Notes under the pieces: generated by a model
What the model was told of the DNA's origin: nothing
Databases searched by the model: none
What the model saw: the letters and a program-made list of their open reading frames with translations, nothing else
Position numbers and translations under genes: made by a program
NCBI GenBank assembly: GCA_014634225.1
Contig: BLFN01000196.1
Coordinates: 6,669,844-6,722,343, forward strand
Length of the DNA: 52,500 nucleotides
Source: Acropora yongei
Taxonomy: Eukaryota; Cnidaria; Anthozoa; Scleractinia; Acroporidae
Direction of reading: 5' to 3'
Shown: in pieces, positions 36,501-50,000 of the stretch
How positions within the stretch are numbered: position 1 is the stretch's first letter
How the letters are laid out: every line of letters begins with the position of its first letter

Positions 36501-39500
36501 AAGTTTTTTATATCGTTTTTCCTTGTCTTGACCTAATTCTGACCACTTTACCTCGAAATTCAATGTGAAAGTTTATTGAGGATGCGTCGGTAAGTCATAC
36601 AGTGCAAACGAATCACAATTGCAATCTGGGACCATGCAAATATCAAATGAAAATTTATAATTTGCGAGAAGAAGCGCCACGCCTCATTCGAAAAACTACG
36701 AAAAGAAACCACCTTGTGTGGCCAAAAAATATGTGGAAACGTGTTTCTCAGCTAATGTGGCAGCACGAGACCCCGAGGAAAGGGTACAACTAAACAGCAT
36801 ACACTATAGGAACCAGTAGATCAACCGGTCAAACTAAAAGGAAAAGCAAAGGAATAGGGAGACAGACCGCGCTAGAATGACCAAAAATTTAGATACACAT
36901 AACAGCTCCCATGATACCCGGGGAGCCTCTCTATTGTGCCACCAGAGCATTAGGGTGCGTTGGATTGACCTTACTCCGAAATAAGAGTACGAACGTTCAC
37001 TTCTAAAGATTACACCTACGAGAATTTTGTTGTTATCAGAATACAAAGCAGAATTTCAACATCGTTTACGGTCAAAATGTTATAGATATATCTTGCTAAA
37101 TGTACCTCCAAAGAAAAATCTGGAGGTTATTCCTTTTATTGTTATTCCAGAATAGCGTTAATCGAATACGCCCTTGATTTTTGAATAAATATATTCAATC
37201 ATCCAACCCTCTGACAGTGTGGTCTTTGGTTCGATATGCCTAAAACGGTTCAGTGTCGTCGATATTTTCACTGTTATAAATTCCTTTTATACTTGGTTTA
37301 TTCCTCAGACATTGATTGACAAGTTTGGCTGCAGTGTGAAGTCCAGAGTTGGAAAAATCAAGAAAGGGTTAAATGTATGTTTCTCTTACTCGAAAAGAAA
37401 ACGAGAAGGACTCCTTTTAATGACATTAGGCAACTTATGCAATCGGATTTTTAAGCGAACATATCGGCATCCGCATAGAAAGCGTGTCTTCAAAATATAA
37501 GTTTCTTTTTCTTAAATATTTCATGAATATTCCTTCTCGTTTATGTTTTGCAACCTGGACAAAATATCATATAACGGGATTCCTTCAAACTGTTTTGAAG
37601 TAGAAATGGAAAATGAAAGTTTTACTGTTGTAGGTTCGCGTTGTCGTCGAGACCTCAATTCTTTTTGTTTCACGCGTTGTTGTTTTACAGAATGCGTCAA
37701 GGAATTTTAGTAAAACGCGTACTGCAAAACCATTTGTCCTGTTTGGACCAATAGTATCATTGTATTTATGCGTTCCCGTGGCCTTCGCCGTTCTTTTTTT
37801 GCTCTCCCTAATGACAACAGCGACTGCTACGAGGACGTGGCAAATCTATATATATTTATTACCTAAAATAACAAATTGTGCATGCTCTGCAAGCCCCACT
37901 CGGTCCCCACACGCAGCACGTGGGTTTTCATTTTGTGACGTGAAATGACCAAATTTGAAGTTCTGTGGATGACGTCAGCACATGACGATTACATTGAACT
38001 TTTGTCTCGAAATTACTAATCCATTCATGCCATTTTAATTTTTTAGACTGTTTAGGTTTGTTTTACATTTGGAATGACAATCTTCTTTTTCATTACAAAT
38101 AATTCGAACTTGTATATTTCGGAGTGACGTCCTCTTCTGACCAAGTGCTGAAAGAAATATTGATTTTTCTTGCTTTGCACCAGGTGAGTTTGAGAAGTCC
38201 TGCATCATTCCGTTTGACGCGAGAGAAAGGCAAGGAAGTCGATATTTCTCTAATCCATCAGAAGCAGAGGATATGGATTGACCAAGACGAGGGTGGTAGT
38301 AGTTCTAAGAATGCAGACGATCCTTCACAAGGTACACATCATTCTCCATTGCCATCGAAGTTCTTGGAGATGCGATGATTCCTTTGGTGGTCTCAAATTT
38401 AAGACACCAAGTGAACGCGTTAGCTACAGTTTTGCTTTTAAGAGGCCATGAATTTGAGAAAACAACTAACCTGGAAATGTGGACTTTTCGATGCCAGTTT
38501 TGTTTCCTTTTTGTTTTTCCCTCCATTCTTTGCTTTAAGATGCCTTGCAGGTTGATTTCCAGCAGGCCACCTATAACGATAAGTAGATGTTACTGGTTGA
38601 CTTCTTCCCCGCCCTTTACCAAAGAAAAGCTATGCCAAAAAGGGCTTTAATTGGATGACAAGGGACTAGGTCAAGATTTGTACTTTGTTAACACTGCTAA
38701 TGTGCGTTTTTTTGGTGCAGAGACCACGGAATCACCGAATGATTATGGAAATACAGGTTGGTAGCGCTCGCTTTTAAGCAGTAATCTTGCAACTTTCCCA
38801 GGCGTCTATTCTTACTGGTCCCTGTCATCTGTGGCTTCTTCTCTTGGTTTGCTCCTGGCGTCATGGCGGCCATGTTGGTGTACAGGACAGTCACGAAAAA
38901 ACTATTTTGGGAATTTGACTCTATTATTATGCAAAAAGTGAGCAACATTTTGCTATTGTTTTGTGCACCAAAATGTCGGCCTCATTGCGTGAGTACAGCC
39001 CAAGAATTGTTGTCAGGCTTAGGGGAGGTGTTTCTCCAAGCACAGACCGTGTCTAGTACGATACAGGGTCTTGTAAGTGCTCTGTCCCAGAACCGATCCT
39101 AGTCTCCAGTCCGGGCGTTTATCACGCTTCAGGTCTAACTCTCTTTTAGATTCTCCTTTCTTTCCCCTGGATCTCTCTCTTCATAGGTGGTGAGATACAA
39201 ATTCTGTTGCAAACGACACATAGGTGGTAGTAGTAGTATTAAGGCACTGCAACCCAATGGTGATCAATCCTGCTCTAACCTTCTGGCCACAGGTGTACAA
39301 ACGGTGGAGTATTCATCGGATTAGTTCTACCGAAACCCATTGAATTGTTCGTCGGATAGTGATTTACCCATCAGATAGTGCCATCCACCCTTTTAAACAA
39401 TTGGGACGCAACGGTCGGTTTTCCAACCGATATTTTTGCTAGTTAGGTCTGCCTTGTTTAGCTCCATCAACTGGCCTTGTAATAATAGACTGACATTAAC

Positions 39501-41353
39501 AAAATTTACCTTTTCCATAGGACTTTTCACCTGCCTTCACTTCCTTGTTTACGACAGCTGGAATATTTATCCGTTTTTGGAGCTAGTGCTTGAGTACGTG
39601 AAAGAAATCAAATCCATTGTCAATGCGTATGATTGTCACGGTCGTATGCCCTTGCATTTGGCAGTCAAATGGAGTAACACCAAGGCAGCTAAACTGTTGG
39701 TAAGTTTTGGCGAAATTTTAATATCATCAAGTGGTTTCACATGTCCAAGTGAAGGAAATGAAGAAGAAGTTTTGAGTATGCGCAATGGTTGCTTGGAAAC
39801 TACTTAGTTTCCATGTGTTTGATATGAGGTCCGTTACACATGATACGTTCGCTGATATCTTTTTATGCGCGTGGGCGCAGATTTGGTCGTGGAATCAATT
39901 CGTTATTACGTTTAATGTTAACCAACGCATTTTACTGAACCCAACATAATTGAGGGTCTCTTGCGGTGAAGTTTCGTGAAGGAAGGAAAGTCCTTTGTCA
40001 GCCTTCAGTCGATTTGAACCTTGTGAAAGTTCATAATTCTTCTTTACCTCGTTCCTGTGCTCCTCTCTTCCTGTGCCCCTGTTAGCAGGGTCTTTACCGA
40101 AGGCTGACACATTGGCACTGCTTTTGCAATTCAGATTGATCACGGAGCTGATGTAAATGTTCCTTCCCTGAACCAGAAAGATGACAGACAAGCGACGCCA
40201 TTGATTTTAGCCTCAAGGTTTGATTTTGTCCAGATATTGGCACAGTAACGAAAAAGTCAAAAGTTGTAGTCCTGTAGATTTCATTTCAGGAAGTAACCTG
40301 GAGGACAATCAGATATAGTTTGTGGCAACCCTGGTTTAAAATGAATGCAACTAAAAGGGTTCTGAAGCTGATTATGAGAAGCTTTGCGTCTAGGGAATGT
40401 TTTCGTCGTAGCACATGCATCTACGAAGGACGTTGTTCGGAATGCTTGCTTGATGAATTCGGTTAAACAAACAATTTAGCGAATGACCAGTCAAGCACTT
40501 AAGGATCATGCCAGCACTGAAAATTGTCAACGACAACTTCGCAGTCAAATTTCAAAACTTACATACTCGATAAACTCTGAAAGAAGCCATTTTCGTTTTT
40601 TTACACGCGGTTTTTTTTTTAATTTTTTGTCTTGCAGACCCTCCGGTGTCTGTCTTCTTACACTGAATGACTTGTTGGCTGCAAAGGCAGATCCCAATAT
40701 CGCTGACAGTGCAGGCCGCACGGCACTGTCGTGGGCAGTCACGAACCCCAGTGGTAAGTCTCCATCCAATTGTTGCTGGCGTGAAGAACTGTTGAAGTGT
40801 GGGAAGGCATTTTAGGAAAACATATTTTCAGCTTCCACCCCGTCTCCTTAATAACATTTTATTCCACAGCAAGTGTTTCGAGGACATTAAAAGAAAACGA
40901 AAATCTTGAGAAATAATACCCAGTGGGTTTTGGTTGGTTATAGTCCCCTTGGTATTGGAGCTAGTCAATCTCTACTGGCCAGTGGTATCAGCAAGTTCGT
41001 AAATATGACGCGTCTGTTATATGAGCAGAGGCCTGTTTCTCTAGAGTCCCGAAAATTTTTCGAGCCTATTTCGGATGCCACTATTCCCTTTCTATCTTCG
41101 CAACGCCGAGGTTTCTGAGCCATCAAATTCGCAATCCTCTTGGTTTTCGTACATTAAAAACGTAGTAAAACGTGAGCTTTTCGAAACAAGTGAATTGCAG
41201 TTTGCCAACTGGCTTTTCAGGCCCGAAATGTTCTTGGGACGTTCGAGAAACAGGCCCATATAGGGAACTGATTCTGGCCAAATGGGGGCCTACTTCCAGA
41301 GCAGGGTAATTAACAATTAGACCCGTAGCCCGAAAGGGCTACGGGTCAATAGC

Positions 41354-41417
<64 letters not shown>

Positions 41418-41427
41418 TAGTATCACC

Positions 41428-41459
<32 letters not shown>

Positions 41460-41562
41460 CTAGCAAATGCAAGTTGAAGAAATAGTTTTTAGGGGAAAAA
41501 AAGCAAAGAAAAACCGGCGAATTTCGCTACTCGATGACTATTACTATTAGACCCCTAGTAGC

Positions 41563-41600
<38 letters not shown>

Positions 41601-44600
41601 GTTGGGTGATACTAATTATAAAGAGACAAACGGGACAAAAGCACGGTTCTTAAGGCCTTTTCAACAATGTAATTTGTTACTGGCTCGGTACCGTTTTATG
41701 TTTACAGACAGCAACTCAACTCCTTTGAAGTTGTGCAAATCATTGCTTGAAGCTGGTGCAGATGTAAACAGCTCAGATGAGCAGAAGCGTACGCCTCTGC
41801 ATTATGCCGTCAACTCCACAACTGGAGATTTTGAAACACTCACCGAGGTCGAGGATCTTTTGATCAAGTATGGAGCAGATACCACTGCTCTTGATCTGCA
41901 TAACCGGTTTCCTCTCTATTATGCCTTTGTCAAGATGCGGGGAAGGTGAGCCATCCCTAATCCAGTTATGTCCAGGATTGCAAGTAATAAGATGTAAGCG
42001 TCACGAAGTATCCCCTCGCACTTTGGCGCAACTTCAATATCGCTTGTGATAAGGAATACGGAAAATGAAGGTCACGAGACTAGGTGGCGCATTTTAATTA
42101 CCTATAATCTTGGAGATAAGTACCCTAATCCCGTTACTGGTGTGCTTTGTAGCCGCTGTAAATCGAGATTTTCGCGACTATCGTCTTCCTCGTTCCCAGG
42201 GTGGAGAGGGAGGACGCTGGGGATATCTCCCGAACCATGTTACCTGCTGTTTTTTTTGCTGCCTTCTTTCGGTGAATCGGGATTGAGAGGTTTGCAATGA
42301 CATCGCTTTAAACAATTGCCAATAGCTTTTTTAACCATCCTCTCATTTAATTCACCTGTACGAGATTATTTTCCTTTTTCCAATTCTGAGATATTTCCAA
42401 ACGAGCTCAGCCTTAATTTTTGACTTATGAATTACCAAAATTTAATCGGCACAGATCTTTCAGTTTAGTGTTAATATTAACCAATTGTAGTTAATATTAA
42501 CCAAGTATACTTGACATCAAGCTAGTATAGATACAGCTAGATATATGAATTACCAAAATTTAATCGGCGCAAATCCTTCAGTTTAGTGTTAATATTAACT
42601 AAGTATGGATCCAGCTAAATTTTGATCTCAATGCAGTTAATTTCTTTAATTATTGATGGCCCACGAGAATCTTTAGCGCGTGTAAATGTGTTTAAGAAAT
42701 CGGCTTTGTCGTTCACCTCTTTATTAAACACCCTGCACACGCGTCTGTAGTGTGGAAAATAAGTAACACAGGAACATGACATGACTTATATCTGGGCCTC
42801 CTTGTTTTCTTAGACACGACGAGTATAGCATGACTGATCCAATATCTGTGGTTGGCCTGCTGTGCGAGGCAATGACTGAGCAGGGAAAGGATCTCAAGAC
42901 CCAGCTGAATCACAAGGACAACTTTGGGCAGACTCCTCTTCACAGGGCAGCCCTGAGGGGCGCCACAATCTGTGCCTTAAACCTTATTCAGGTAAAAGAT
43001 AAAGCAAAGTAGAATTTAATTTCCATTGCTTACCTGGAAACAATATTAATCCAGGCTAGTAACAAAGCAACAACAACAATGTCTGCCCTTTTTGGCACTT
43101 AAGGTTGCATCTTATTGTTAGAACTTTCCAAGGTATATTCCCGCTCTTGTGATCTCAGGCCTTCATTCGTTTTAAAGCCAGCAATTTGGTTACTTATAGT
43201 TGAATGTGACGCTCGAACGACGGCAAGTTACTTGTAGCGGAACAATGACCATGGAATTTGTTGTTGTGTTACCAAAAAAAAAACATTTTGTTGTCTTTCC
43301 GTTTGAACTCATTTAGACGCCACGAAAAAGATCGTTACTGCAATATTATCACAAATTATTTACTGCACTAAATGTGTCGTACATCTCTTTATCTCTTGTT
43401 TTCATTTTTTTCCCCTTGTTTTCATTTTGATTTGAGCAGAAAGGTGCATCTCTGGAAATGAAAGATAATGATGATAACACTCCGCTTTCACTGGCACTAC
43501 GCGAGGGTCATGATGGGTAGGTGACTTCCGCACGTGCCGGTAATTCAGTCGATGCACCTGAATCTTTTCTTCTCTCTTTGTTCTTGTTAATTTGCAACTC
43601 TGCTGGCAACAAACGATCGCCCCCTGAAATCTTTTTCTCGCTGAGAATTAGCGAGGCTGGTTTACACTCTGAGACTGATTGTGTCAAGTTTATTTCACTT
43701 TACCCGCAGCTCGTTCTTTTCAGATGAAGTCAAAGATGATCAGAGAGAAAAAAAATGCACAAAACCAAATTTTAAAACTTCTGCTGACATCTTTTTTAAC
43801 GGATCTTCTTGTTGCAGTCGCATTTTTCTTGCTAGGATTGTGATGATGTTTGTTGCTTTTAATAAGAAGTCAAGCTTGACTGTTTGGCCTTCTTTTACTG
43901 ATGTTTGTTTTTCTCTGTTTTTGTTAATCAAGCTGCGCTATGATGTTCATGCAAAGTAAAGCGCCAGCGTCTTGTCTGGTCATAACGCCACTCACACCAG
44001 ATGACTGGAAAAACTATGAAGAAGAGTAAGATCGTATCATTGTTATTCTGTTATTTTCACAGCCCTGACCTTTAGTATAAAATTGCTTCAGATGCCATGC
44101 ATTTTGAGCAGTTTTCAATTCAGTAATTTAAAACCAAAGCTTGTTCAATAAAAAAAAAAAAACAGAACGAGACCGTCGGTAAAATCAACCAATCATTGCG
44201 CAAGGCGTATACGTTTAGCCGGTGCTAAGCGCGGGAAAACATAATATAGTAAATATCAGTTGGTTTTAACTTTGCTTCTGAATGACGAAGAACACGGATT
44301 GGAAGCTAATATTCATAAAATCAAAACATTTGAAAAATTCATTTAGATTGACCGGCCAACAAGAAACTGTCAAGTTAAATCCTCAAATACGTAACTTTGC
44401 TTTGACCTAGCACATCTTCAGTGTTTTTTATTGTGTGCTTGTTCTGTGACAGTAGTTTACCGTTCAAGAAATGTTTATTTTTCAGAAAGAAAAAGAGTTT
44501 ATGGATTTGGAAGAATGTCCTTAGCCTGTCAGAACCCAAGCCTGATGCCAGAGCTGCGTTCCGTGTTGTAATTGACAATAACTGGCAGGGAATAGCTTAT

Positions 44601-45713
44601 CTTATGCTGGAGGTTTCTGGATTGGATTTCTTGGAAGCTATACAGGTGGCTGAAATTGTCGCTTCACTTAAATTAGTAATAAATACGTACATGACAAACA
44701 ACTTAGCTGGCGAACAATCGCAGAGGTGGGAGACGTGGCTGTACCTCTACATCTTTGCGACTCTCTAAGGCACACAGGATATTTCCTGATGTTCACTAGG
44801 TCTGGTGTTTATCCTGTCGAACAGGGTGTAACTTCTCTGAACACACGTGAACCAGTGTTGTTCCTTGAGGAAGCTGTACGTGGACAAAGAATGAAGAACA
44901 ACAAAAATGATAACAACGTCAACTGAATAAATTTTCTCTTATTCAAATAGGCGAAAATTGCGAGCGGAACGTCTTGTTGTGCATTAGTAACAGAGGCACG
45001 GATTATCCTTGGAGACCCAGGTGCAGTTTTTCGGGACGGGATGAAAAATCATCAAAAATCAGACAAGCGAGAATTTACAAACTGGTCCCGATTTTGTCCG
45101 TGAATGATTTATTCTTCCCGTTCAGACTGGCTGCCCCTCGGCCTCTAAGGATATGTTGGTATATTTTCTTTGTTTTTCGTTTAACCTGTAATCAATTTAG
45201 CTAGAAGAGAGTGTTTGCTGAATGAGCTTCACCTTTCATTGTCATGCTGGATTATGTCTTTTCTGTTTAGGCAACACTGGAGTCCAACAAACTAGATCTT
45301 ACCTGGGCTCTGCTAAGGAAACAGAGAAAAGATTCGACTTTGCAAGGAGTTGATAAGAAAGGGCGCAACTTGCTTCATTTGTTAGCCATTCATTGTTCAA
45401 AGTTGTGGACGCAGGTTGTGTCAGAGGTAAGGAAATACTTGTTGCTTTCAGTTAGCTGAGTAACGCCCTGCCGTTCAAGAGGTCGTGGGCTCAACCCTTG
45501 CCCGGGTCAACACTCGACACTCGTTACTTGAAGTAACCGGGGTGGTATGGTTTCATTTGTAATAACACATGTAGATACTTGGTATAAAATAAGTTGAAAA
45601 GGGTCAAATTAACACCGTAAACATTACGAAGCTGAAGTTTTGAGCGGGACACTTCGTTACGCTTATATGAGTATAGCGTACATCTCATAACTTGCAATCC
45701 TGGAGATAATAGC

Positions 45714-45744
<31 letters not shown>

Positions 45745-45904
45745 TTGTCCCTCCAACATTTTGCACAAACAGTGTTTCCATTTTCTCCTGAGACTTACTA
45801 TGGTCCCTACTATGAGAAAATAAAAGCCTAACTTATGCAAAATTTTGGAAGACAAGTGGCAAACAAAGAGTATGCGAATGTTCGCTCTGACGAAGGGCTA
45901 ACGC

Positions 45905-45970
<66 letters not shown>

Positions 45971-47039
45971 GCCAATTTTTATATCGATCTCTCCCACCGA
46001 CGCAGCACCACAGAAATCCATCTTTGAAAGTGGTCTATTGAAGACGACAAATATTTGACGAAAAAGAACACACACTCGTCGCAATGGTTTAATGTGGTTC
46101 TCAGCAAAATGTGACCAGCTTGCCGTATGAGACTTGTTTTGTTTTCTTTTTTTGCAGATTGCGAAGCATCTTGTGGAGAGGGGAGTTCCAGCAGGTGCTG
46201 TTGATTCACAAGGCGCCACACCTTTGCATTATGCCGCTTGCAATCACAATCTGGCATTTTGCAGATTTCTGTGGGGTATGTAAAGCATTTTCTTAAGAGA
46301 CACAAAAAATGTTTTTAACATGAAGCAACATTGATTTAGGTTTGCTTTAACATAACTCCCTTTCAGTCTTGGGATTTCGAAATGGAACTTTTAGAACTAT
46401 CAGTTTTGAATGAGGAAAATTATGCGAGATTATTAATTCCTTGAAGCGAAAATGAGAACTTCCCTTTTTCGTCCTATACTTGAAAACGCCTTAAATTAAT
46501 CTTATCAGATCTCATTAAGGCAAATGATTGGGTTAACGAGAAATGCAACGTCGTCCTCTACAACTCAGAGGTAATCTCATTTGGTGGTGCTTGTGCTTGT
46601 GTACAAAAAAGTATATAGTGTTGAAGATAAATTCCCCAAACGGCTTTTCCATTTACCTGAGAGTTGCATTTGAGCAGTCCCAGGAAATCTTATTACAGTT
46701 CTTTGAAATTGTCAATGCGTAGCATCTTAAAGTTGTGGTGAAATGATCGCCAACTGAATATTAAGCGGGTTTTCTTTCAGAGCGCTGTCCTTCTTCGGTG
46801 GATGTAGCTGACAACGATGGAGTTACACCATTTGCCGCAGTCTTTTCAAGGACTGAAAGTGGAATGATAACCCTTGTTGAGTATGTGGTATAGCTATTGT
46901 TCATGCATGGGACGGTGTTTTTATTCGAAAAAGAAGGCATTTGAAGCCTCTGCTGCCGTTCAGTTTGCTATTAGGGAGCTTAAGCAAGAACTACGGCAAC
47001 GACGACGCCAGAAAACAATGATCTGATTGGCTGAATGGG

Positions 47040-47070
<31 letters not shown>

Positions 47071-50000
47071 ATTTTCGGACAATTTTTTGACGTAGTCTGC
47101 CAAATGACAACGTGAAATTTCCGAATTTAACGACAACGGAAATCTTTCATGGTCTTTGTTTACTTCAACGCCACTTCTACCAGTCCGTTTGCAGTGTGCT
47201 CTGTCAACAATACAGGATGCGAGGAAAAAGCAATAATCACAAAATAGTCAATTTCCCAAATGTTTATTTTCTAGTGAAGTTTTCGTTGCCTTTGCCGTCG
47301 TTGCAGCTTAAGCTCCCTATTCAATTTCAGGATCCGACGTGTTTTCGTTCCGGTCGGAGTTTTTCAAATATTGGGTAGTGCTGTCCAGCAAAAAATCACA
47401 ATTAATTGAATTAGAGCCACGAAAATCGGGGGGTAATCAAGTGGATAGAGATTTGGTTTGTGTTTTGGTATCTCAATGAAGTTGTTGCTTGGTTTGGTCA
47501 GGAATCCTTTGATTTTAGAGCTTTTTGTCAAGCGCATTGTCAAAGTCTACAAATCACATAATCATTGGATTTTTCAATGATTTTCTTCAAGGTTCTTTGT
47601 GAGCCCTTCAACCTGCCACGTCAAGAACTTGGACGTGTGTTACACTGTGCAAAGCGGTGGCAACATTCAAAGCCAAGATAGCACTACTCCTCTGATTGAA
47701 GCCGTTGTGTCAAACAACGAAAAAGTTGTGTCTGATTTGCTGAAGCACGGAGCCTCCGTTAATTTTCCGAATGTAAGTAGTCTGTTAGTTCTATCTGCGT
47801 TTCAAAAGGAAAAAAATCAAAACAAAATCTCGTGATTTTGCTTCAATCATTAACTATGAAGAGCGTAGAACAGTTACTGAGAGACGTGTTAAGTTGTTCC
47901 TTTTCGTGTAATGTGACCAAACGTAGCTCGTTTTGTAACACAAAAGTTGTCACTTTACTGAATCATCACGCATCGTAGCCCTTTAAAGAGTGATCCTCGG
48001 CAATATAGCCGAAATGACTAATAACCTGCCTCGATAGTAGACCCGTATCGAGGATTATTTACGTCACTGAGGTGAAAGTACTGTTCTGGCAGTGCTGTAT
48101 CCAATGATCAGACTTTATAGTCCTTGGAGAAGTCGTAGTCCATTCTTACATCCGTTGTTTTAAACTGAAAACATCGATAATTTATGAACACAAGATTACA
48201 GATAGTGGATCAAGATATCGTGTTCTGACCTATGTCGTAGATAAAATCTCTCTGACTAATAAAATTTGACCTCTTGAGGCCGCCAGTGAGCCTGTGCCAT
48301 TGTTAGGCGCTTTTTAACAAAAACGAACTTGTTGCTTAATTCCCGCACATGTCAATTTTGTGCATAAAACTAAACAACTTATCAGAGTTTCATTTGATAA
48401 ACTAACTTGGACTTTCTTTTGTACTGTTTTTTTAATTTTCTCAGTAAGGATTCATTTAATCTTCTTATTTGTTGAATCGATAAATTTTGTTTGGCGTGCT
48501 TTTACAGCGAAATGGTCGCACGCCCATCATGGAAGCAGTGCTCGATAACTTGATGGACATGGTCAAAGTGTTGATATATGCTACTGATGACAGATCGGTG
48601 TGGGCATCGAAAGAAACCACACAAGTCGATCTCACGTTACAGGACAAGAGGGGTAACTCAGTCATTCACCTCTGTGTCCAAAACAGGGAGGTAAGTGGTG
48701 CTGTCGTCAATGTTAATTCTGGTCTCGCGGATTTTTCTCTTGTTGAAGTTTTGTCTTGCAAAAATATTACAGGGCTTGAGCTATGACAGGTTTGCTTCTT
48801 TTTGTCTGGTCTTTTGCGGCTGACGAAGGAGAACGTTTCCTTATCTATCGAGCTGATGACTGGTGTTTGAGCCAGTAGAAATTGCGATCCGTTTTAGAGA
48901 ATGAGGAGTTTAAGCTGCTATTACGCAAGCTCCAAACCTCGATAACATGCATGTCTAGTTGAATGAGCGAAAAAAATCGTGCTGCACGCTCTGCACGCAC
49001 TCACGTACATTTCTTTGACATTCCTGGAGCAGAGTAGAGAGTGTCATGGAGAAGAAAACTTTAACGTGACGTTGTTTCCCCTTCCTTGTGCATTTTTGGG
49101 GGTTTGGAAGAAATTGTCAAAAAGCAGACGTAGATTCTCAACCTCGAACGCCTTGTGTTTTCTGGTGTATTTACTTACTTTTTTGCCTTTAGTATGGTTC
49201 GGCTGAGAATGTCACGTTGTTGAACTTTTTGGCCGGTTTTGATGCGCCTCTGACAATCCGAGACATAGATGGTCACACACCATTGTATTATGCTAAGCAG
49301 CAGAGGTCTGGTGTCATGGCAAAGGCTTTGATGGAGCTTTTAGGAGAGGCTGCTGCAAAGGAAGTAAGTGTGAGCATCGTACTTTTTTACAAAAACCGAA
49401 ACACATATCGCGCGTAGTATTGCTACGCAGACTATAAATACATTCACAAGTTAATGAACAATAATTAGCTGATAGTTGGTGTGAAAAGTTAGTTATACTT
49501 TTTGATTTGTACGGGAATCATGATTATATGAGACTCAAAGGCTTCCCATAGTAAGAAGATTTTGCTATAATTATGTTTTTAACCTATCCCATCTTTTTAC
49601 AGGACACAGAAGAGCCAATGGAATTTGATTTTGGTTTCAATTTCGCATCTGTTGATGCTGAGTATTGGGACAGTCTTGTAACAGACCCAAGAATGGATTC
49701 AGAGAAGATCTTAGAGGAGGCAAGAGAACAGGAAAAACTTGTTGATGATGGCGATGCTAAAGTCATGGTTGATTCCGCGTTTCGAATGGAGGGCGGAGGG
49801 TAAGTAATGAATGCGTACAAGCGGGAAATATCACGCAAACTGATCATGACGTGACAATAACTCCTATTTTCATGTCGCTGGAGCGTTTTTAAAAAAAGGC
49901 CCCATCGATAACCCTTTCGTCAAGATTGTAAAAGTGGTGCTGTCTTTGCACTTTGCTTTTCTTATTCGTGCAGACACAGCTTTATTCGGCGTTTTTATTC

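Larger units (their letters stand above)
39521..49363 (+). other. Ankyrin block 2 (exons 25-38, residues ~1269-1946)
   Basis: Ankyrin repeats resume: GRMPLHLAVKWSNTKAAKLL|IDHGADVNVP, ATPLILAS, AKADPNIADSAGRTALSWAV, LEAGADVNSSDEQKRTPLHY, NFGQTPLHRAALRGATICAL, KGASLEMKDNDDNTPLSLAL, KKGRNLLHLLAIH, GATPLHYAACNHNLAFCRFL, DSTTPLIEAVVSNNEKVVSD, LLKHGASVNFPN|RNGRTPIM, RDIDGHTPLYYAKQQ. Repeats crossing exon boundaries support the joins. Exons 31-32 (43933-44645) form a less canonical insertion (PLTPDDWKNYEEEKKKSLWI). Bases between exons are introns holding repeats listed separately. Confidence 0.9.

Noticed and set aside
44950..45111. Open frame after an AG in the intron between exons 32 and 33
   Set aside because: No donor in phase, it overlaps the small MITE ends, and exons 32 and 33 join in frame without it.
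46509..46570. Candidate exon between PARP exons 34 and 35
   Set aside because: In frame and with good splice sites, but skipping it yields a canonical ankyrin spacing, so it is not in the main model; kept as a possible cassette in the findings.
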